A stretch of 64,000 nt of DNA from positions 1 to 64,000 of IMG/VR virus record IMGVR_UViG_3300035687_000005. One strand, given 5' to 3'. The DNA comes from a virus. The position numbers and the translations under genes were made by a program. Positions 60,860-64,000 of the stretch are shown here, one piece after another (position 1 is the stretch's first letter; each line of letters begins with the position of its first letter). A model generated the notes under the pieces. It had not been told where the DNA came from, made no database searches, and saw nothing but the letters and a program-made list of their open reading frames with translations.

Positions 60860-62245
60860 CTACGGTCCGGGCGGCTGCTGCTGCCCGAAGGCACTGGTCA
60901 TAGCGCCCAGCGGGTCCAGCAGGTTCTGCGCGGCGCGCAACGTCTTCCACCGCTCGATCTCCGTCTGCGACGCACCCCACCGCTCCCACAGCGCCTCGTG
61001 GGGAACGCCGAGGGTGGCCATCTTCGTCAGCGCGTCGACCAGCTCACCCTCGGTCCTGAACTCGGGGTTGCGCCAGATCGTCTCCATGGCCTCGTCGCCG
61101 CCGCCGAGCCTCGCGGCCCTGCGCGCGACCCGGGCCGTCTCCTCCAGGCCCTCACCTGAGGTGCGGTGCCGCTGCCGAACCTTCGACACCAGGCCCGACT
61201 CGGACGCCTTCAACGTCGACCCGTTCACGTTCGACATCTCACCCAGCAGATACTGCGCCGGCGTGCGAGTGCGGCTCGCGATGTCCTTGACGTCCTCGCG
61301 TTTCGCCGCGCTGTACGGATCCAAGGGGGCGGCGTCCCACTGCCCGAACCGGGCCTCGGCCACATCGGTCGTGACCATGCGGTCGCGGCCGATGTCCACC
61401 TGGTTCCTGTTGCCGTCGGCGTCCTGGTCCGGGAAACCGATCGCCCACTTCTGCGGGAACGCCCCGAAGTCCTGCGTCATCAACCGGTCCGCGATGGTCT
61501 TCGAGATCCGGTCCTGGATCGACACCACGTCGGCGATCTCACTGACGCCACCGGTCAACATCCGCGGGTTGTTGGTCACCTCGATCAGGGGCACCTCGCC
61601 GAGCGGATTCGGCGCCGGCCAACGCTCGCCGCGCACCTCCCGGGGCTCCCACCGCGGCTTACCACCGGTACCGGGGGTGATCTTCTCGGCGCTGAATTTG
61701 TACAGCACATCCGGCAGGTACAGGGTGGCCATAGTCTGACCGGTCCAGTCGTCCCGCCACACCTTCAGCCCGGCGGCCCGTGCCCGGCGGCCCGTGCCCG
61801 ACTCGTACGCCACCGTCGCCTGCGTCGGGTGCTCCGGGTAGATCAGCGGCCGTGCAGGCACATCCAGGTTGGGCGCGACCAGGAAGAACGAGCAGCCGCC
61901 GATCGCGGACTCCAGCAGCACCTGATCGGAACCCGAGTCCAAGTTGTTGGCCTGCCAGATCTCCCACGTCGGCTGATCGGCGGCCGGGTCGTCACCAACC
62001 CGGAAACCCTCCACCTGCATGCGCTCGACCATCGAATCGATGACCAGACCCATGTAGTTCGACTTCGTCAGGCGCAGGAGCCGACGGAACTCACTCTGCG
62101 CCTGTGCCGGCAGCCACGGCATCCGCGGCGGCTCACCGCGGTAGTAGGCGTCCATCAGCTCGAAGTGCTCGCGCTGGACCTGCAACTGGTCGTAGAGCCG
62201 CTTCACCCACCACAGCGGGGAACCCGGGGGGTCAGACTGCGTCAC
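60860..62245 (-). CDS. Portal protein (461 aa)
   Basis: SPP1 gp6-like portal signatures: LLRLTKSNYMGLVIDSMVER near residue 55-75, then the wing and stem regions with VIEVTNNPRMLTGGVSEIAD (about 220) and SIQDRISKTIADRLMTQDFG, KVRQRHRTSGEGLEE in the crown. Length is typical. Forms the dodecameric ring at the unique vertex through which the terminase packages DNA. Confidence 0.9.
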   Translation of the reverse strand: MTQSDPPGSPLWWVKRLYDQLQVQREHFELMDAYYRGEPPRMPWLPAQAQSEFRRLLRLTKSNYMGLVIDSMVERMQVEGFRVGDDPAADQPTWEIWQANNLDSGSDQVLLESAIGGCSFFLVAPNLDVPARPLIYPEHPTQATVAYESGTGRRARAAGLKVWRDDWTGQTMATLYLPDVLYKFSAEKITPGTGGKPRWEPREVRGERWPAPNPLGEVPLIEVTNNPRMLTGGVSEIADVVSIQDRISKTIADRLMTQDFGAFPQKWAIGFPDQDADGNRNQVDIGRDRMVTTDVAEARFGQWDAAPLDPYSAAKREDVKDIASRTRTPAQYLLGEMSNVNGSTLKASESGLVSKVRQRHRTSGEGLEETARVARRAARLGGGDEAMETIWRNPEFRTEGELVDALTKMATLGVPHEALWERWGASQTEIERWKTLRAAQNLLDPLGAMTSAFGQQQPPGP

Positions 62246-62258
62246 CGGGCCCCCTTCG

Positions 62259-63899
62259 TCAGTAGCTGCGGGCCCGGCCGGTCACTCGGGTCAAGCCGGG
62301 CCTGGTGGGGCCGGCGGCGATGATGTCGAGACGGGCTTGCCACGAGAGGCCACCGGCCATAGCGCAGTCGATCTTCTTTGGTGAGTCGTGGCGCTCCTTG
62401 GCCATGACCCACAGCGGCTTGCCCTCGTCGTCGAGCTGCCGGATGTCGCGTTTCTGCGCCGCGCCGATGTGCTGGGCGAACACGTCGTCGCCGTCGTTGG
62501 TTACCTCGCCGCCCTTGATCGCGTCGGCGTAGGCCTTGCACATCGTGGCGGTCTTCCGCAGGTTGCGGGAGTCGGTGTAGAACTCGGCGACGACCTTCGG
62601 GCCATGCCGACCGGACCACTCGGCGAGCTTCACGTCCCAGCCCTGCGCCGGGTCGCCGTACAAGCGCAGCACCTTCCACCGACCGAACATGTCCGCGACG
62701 ACCTCGTCGACGTCGGCGACCGGCACCTCACCGCCCGGCAGCTCCTCGGGAATCCACAGACCGAACCGGTGCTGAAACCCCGTCTCGACGTCCGTAACGA
62801 TCAGTGCGGTGGTGTCCTTCCACCGCGACCCGTCGAAACCCCCGGTGACGGCTCGACCGCGAGCGATGGCGAAATCCGGGCGAGTCAGGTCCTCACGCCA
62901 CCGCTTGACGTCGAACGCCTGCGCCTCCGACTGTGTCCACCGGTTCAGCCAGACCCGCTCCAGGTAGGAGTGATCGGCACCGGTCCGGTCCCACTGCTTC
63001 GCGATGCCCCGCAAGTCCGACCACTCGGCGGCCGGTCCGGAGGCCTCACGGACCGCCTCGACCCGCCCCGCGAGCGTCTTCAGGTCATGCCCGGCAGACG
63101 CCTCGCGGTGGAAGTAGAACAGCTCGGGCTCCTCCACCTCGCCACGCGAGATGGCCTCCGCCTCGTCCTTGTCCTGCTCGGCGACCGACCCGCCTCCGGG
63201 CTCCCCCGCAGTGGTGATGCCCATCGACCAGGGGTCGTCGAGCGGCCGCTTCGGGAGGTTCGCCTCCATCGTCTCGTAGGCCGACAGGTGCCTGGCCAGG
63301 TTCAGCCGGTGCGTCTCGTCGTACCCCTGGAACGTGGTCCGGGCGCCGTCCCGGGCGGACGGCGACTGCGCCAGCGGCACCGCCTTGCCGTCCGCGCGGC
63401 CGCGGTCGTCGAGCCGGATGATGCGCTCGATGCCGGAGTCGAACAGGTCGGCGTCCGGGCCCTCCGTACAGACGACGTACAGGACGTTGTAGGCCAGTTC
63501 CTCGACCTGCTCGGCTGTGTACGCCAGCAGCGGGATGTAGGGGTCGTTCACCGGGCGGCCGACGGGGTTGCCGTAGGCGTCCCACCCGTCGAAGCGGACC
63601 TCCGCCTCGGGGTGCAGCTCCGCGAACGCGACCCAGCCGAGCAGCTCCGTCTTCGCTGTGCCCTTGCGCCAGGAGATCCGCACGCGGCGGAACCGTCGGC
63701 GGCCGGCCAGCTCGTGGCCGCGCGGGTAGACCTCGTACGCCTTGTAGATCACGGCACGTTTCTCGGCGTCGAGCCGGGCTGGCTGGCCCTTCAGTGAGCC
63801 GGGCCCGAAGACGGCCTTGCTCTCGATGAGCTGACTCACCTGCCGACCCAGCGTCGGCCACGGCTCCTCATCGAGCGGCGGAGTGACGAACGTGCTCAC
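62259..63899 (-). CDS. terL: Terminase large subunit (546 aa)
   Basis: N-terminal ATPase with a deviant Walker A (RISWRKGTAKTE, about 74-85), LAYTAEQVEELAYNVLYVVC and FQGYDETHRLN with the acidic coupling residues, then a RNase H-like nuclease: VTGGFDGSRWKDTTALIVTD (first Asp), VLRLYGDPAQGWDVKLAEWS, and SPKKIDCAMAGGLSW (final Asp). Walker A sequence GTAKTE is the TerL form. It cuts concatemers and pumps DNA into the portal. GTG start overlaps the stop of the upstream small-subunit gene (GTGA). Confidence 0.95.
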   Translation of the reverse strand: MSTFVTPPLDEEPWPTLGRQVSQLIESKAVFGPGSLKGQPARLDAEKRAVIYKAYEVYPRGHELAGRRRFRRVRISWRKGTAKTELLGWVAFAELHPEAEVRFDGWDAYGNPVGRPVNDPYIPLLAYTAEQVEELAYNVLYVVCTEGPDADLFDSGIERIIRLDDRGRADGKAVPLAQSPSARDGARTTFQGYDETHRLNLARHLSAYETMEANLPKRPLDDPWSMGITTAGEPGGGSVAEQDKDEAEAISRGEVEEPELFYFHREASAGHDLKTLAGRVEAVREASGPAAEWSDLRGIAKQWDRTGADHSYLERVWLNRWTQSEAQAFDVKRWREDLTRPDFAIARGRAVTGGFDGSRWKDTTALIVTDVETGFQHRFGLWIPEELPGGEVPVADVDEVVADMFGRWKVLRLYGDPAQGWDVKLAEWSGRHGPKVVAEFYTDSRNLRKTATMCKAYADAIKGGEVTNDGDDVFAQHIGAAQKRDIRQLDDEGKPLWVMAKERHDSPKKIDCAMAGGLSWQARLDIIAAGPTRPGLTRVTGRARSY

Positions 63900-64000
63900 A
63901 CCACACGCAGCACGGCGCGAGGATCAGTGGCCTCCGGCTCCGGCGACGGTGTGGAGCCGCGGCGCTTGCGGCCCCGGTCCTGGGCCTCGTCGACCTTCTC
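63896..64000 (-). CDS. Terminase small subunit, 3' end only
   Basis: The last 34 codons of a leftward gene end with TGA overlapping the TerL start. The visible part is basic (QDRGRKRRGSTPSPEPEATD, then PRAVLRVV), like the disordered C-terminus of small terminase proteins. The start lies beyond the right edge. Identification rests on position. Confidence 0.6.
   Translation of the reverse strand, partial: EKVDEAQDRGRKRRGSTPSPEPEATDPRAVLRVV

Noticed and set aside
1-64000. Prophage junction with host DNA inside the window
   Set aside because: No host-type genes were recognised on either side of the tRNA segment; both sides carry phage or transfer-type genes, so no attL or attR was called.
1-64000. 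CRISPR arrays or insertion sequences
   Set aside because: No regularly spaced identical repeats with unique spacers and no transposase motif were seen. The repeats at 50-51 kb are coding and imperfect.

Overview
The window looks like almost all of one temperate, double-stranded DNA siphovirus genome from a high-GC actinomycete. Codon third positions are strongly G/C, GTG starts and ATGA, GTGA or TGATG gene junctions are common, and several families typical of mycelial actinobacteria occur (DUF397-like, TraB-like, XRE-TPR). A Micromonosporaceae or Streptomyces-type host is an inference. The right edge cuts a gene placed as the small terminase subunit, just upstream of the large subunit. The left edge carries an HNH endonuclease, which usually sits beside the small terminase. 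The two edges therefore probably lie close together on the intact genome, near the packaging site. A truncated 3' half of a tRNA-Phe gene beside the integrase, with phage DNA on both sides, is what an attP looks like in an unintegrated genome.

Layout. (1) 0.04-18.7 kb, leftward: a tightly packed early/replication operon of about 40 genes. Most are small and many are Cys-rich. Recognisable members are a very large TOPRIM-helicase-exonuclease-PolA fusion, an SSB-like protein, a RecB-like nuclease, a polynucleotide-kinase/HTH fusion, a ParB-like protein, a resolvase-like PD-(D/E)XK nuclease and a DUF4326 protein. (2) 18.7-21.6 kb: the lysogeny switch (divergent HTH genes over a palindromic operator), a membrane protein, a tyrosine integrase and attP. 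(3) 22.0-23.6 kb: two leftward regulators, an XRE-TPR protein and a small HTH protein. (4) 23.7-30.5 kb, rightward: a module resembling the transfer genes of actinomycete integrative conjugative elements. It has several small coupled genes, polytopic Spd-like membrane proteins and a TraB-like FtsK/SpoIIIE dsDNA translocase. (5) 30.7-63.9 kb, leftward: the late operon. Read in transcription order it encodes terminase, portal, MuF protein, scaffold, capsid, connector, a large block of virion-decoration genes, head closure, tail terminator, major tail protein, frameshifted tail chaperones, tape measure, tail tip and lysis proteins. Small, independently promoted cargo genes are inserted in it: a three-gene MazF-type toxin operon, a divergent AT-hook regulator, rightward mini-genes and a free-standing endonuclease VII.

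How the parts fit. The early operon replicates the DNA and the late operon packages and builds the particle. The integrase and the 18.7-kb switch support lysogeny at tRNA-Phe. The unusual part is the conjugation-type translocase module between attP and the late operon. It suggests an element that could spread both as virions and, in a mycelial host, as double-stranded DNA passed between compartments or cells. Other points of note are two PhoD-like phosphatases in the virion cassette (one fused to the head-closure protein), a roughly 360-residue block of 20-residue Ala-rich repeats, a palindromic in-frame linker inside the replicase, and a recurring leaderless-promoter arrangement (TANNNT 6-7 nt before the start codon) that marks separate transcription units.

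All function assignments come from reading motifs and gene order by eye; no database search was run.
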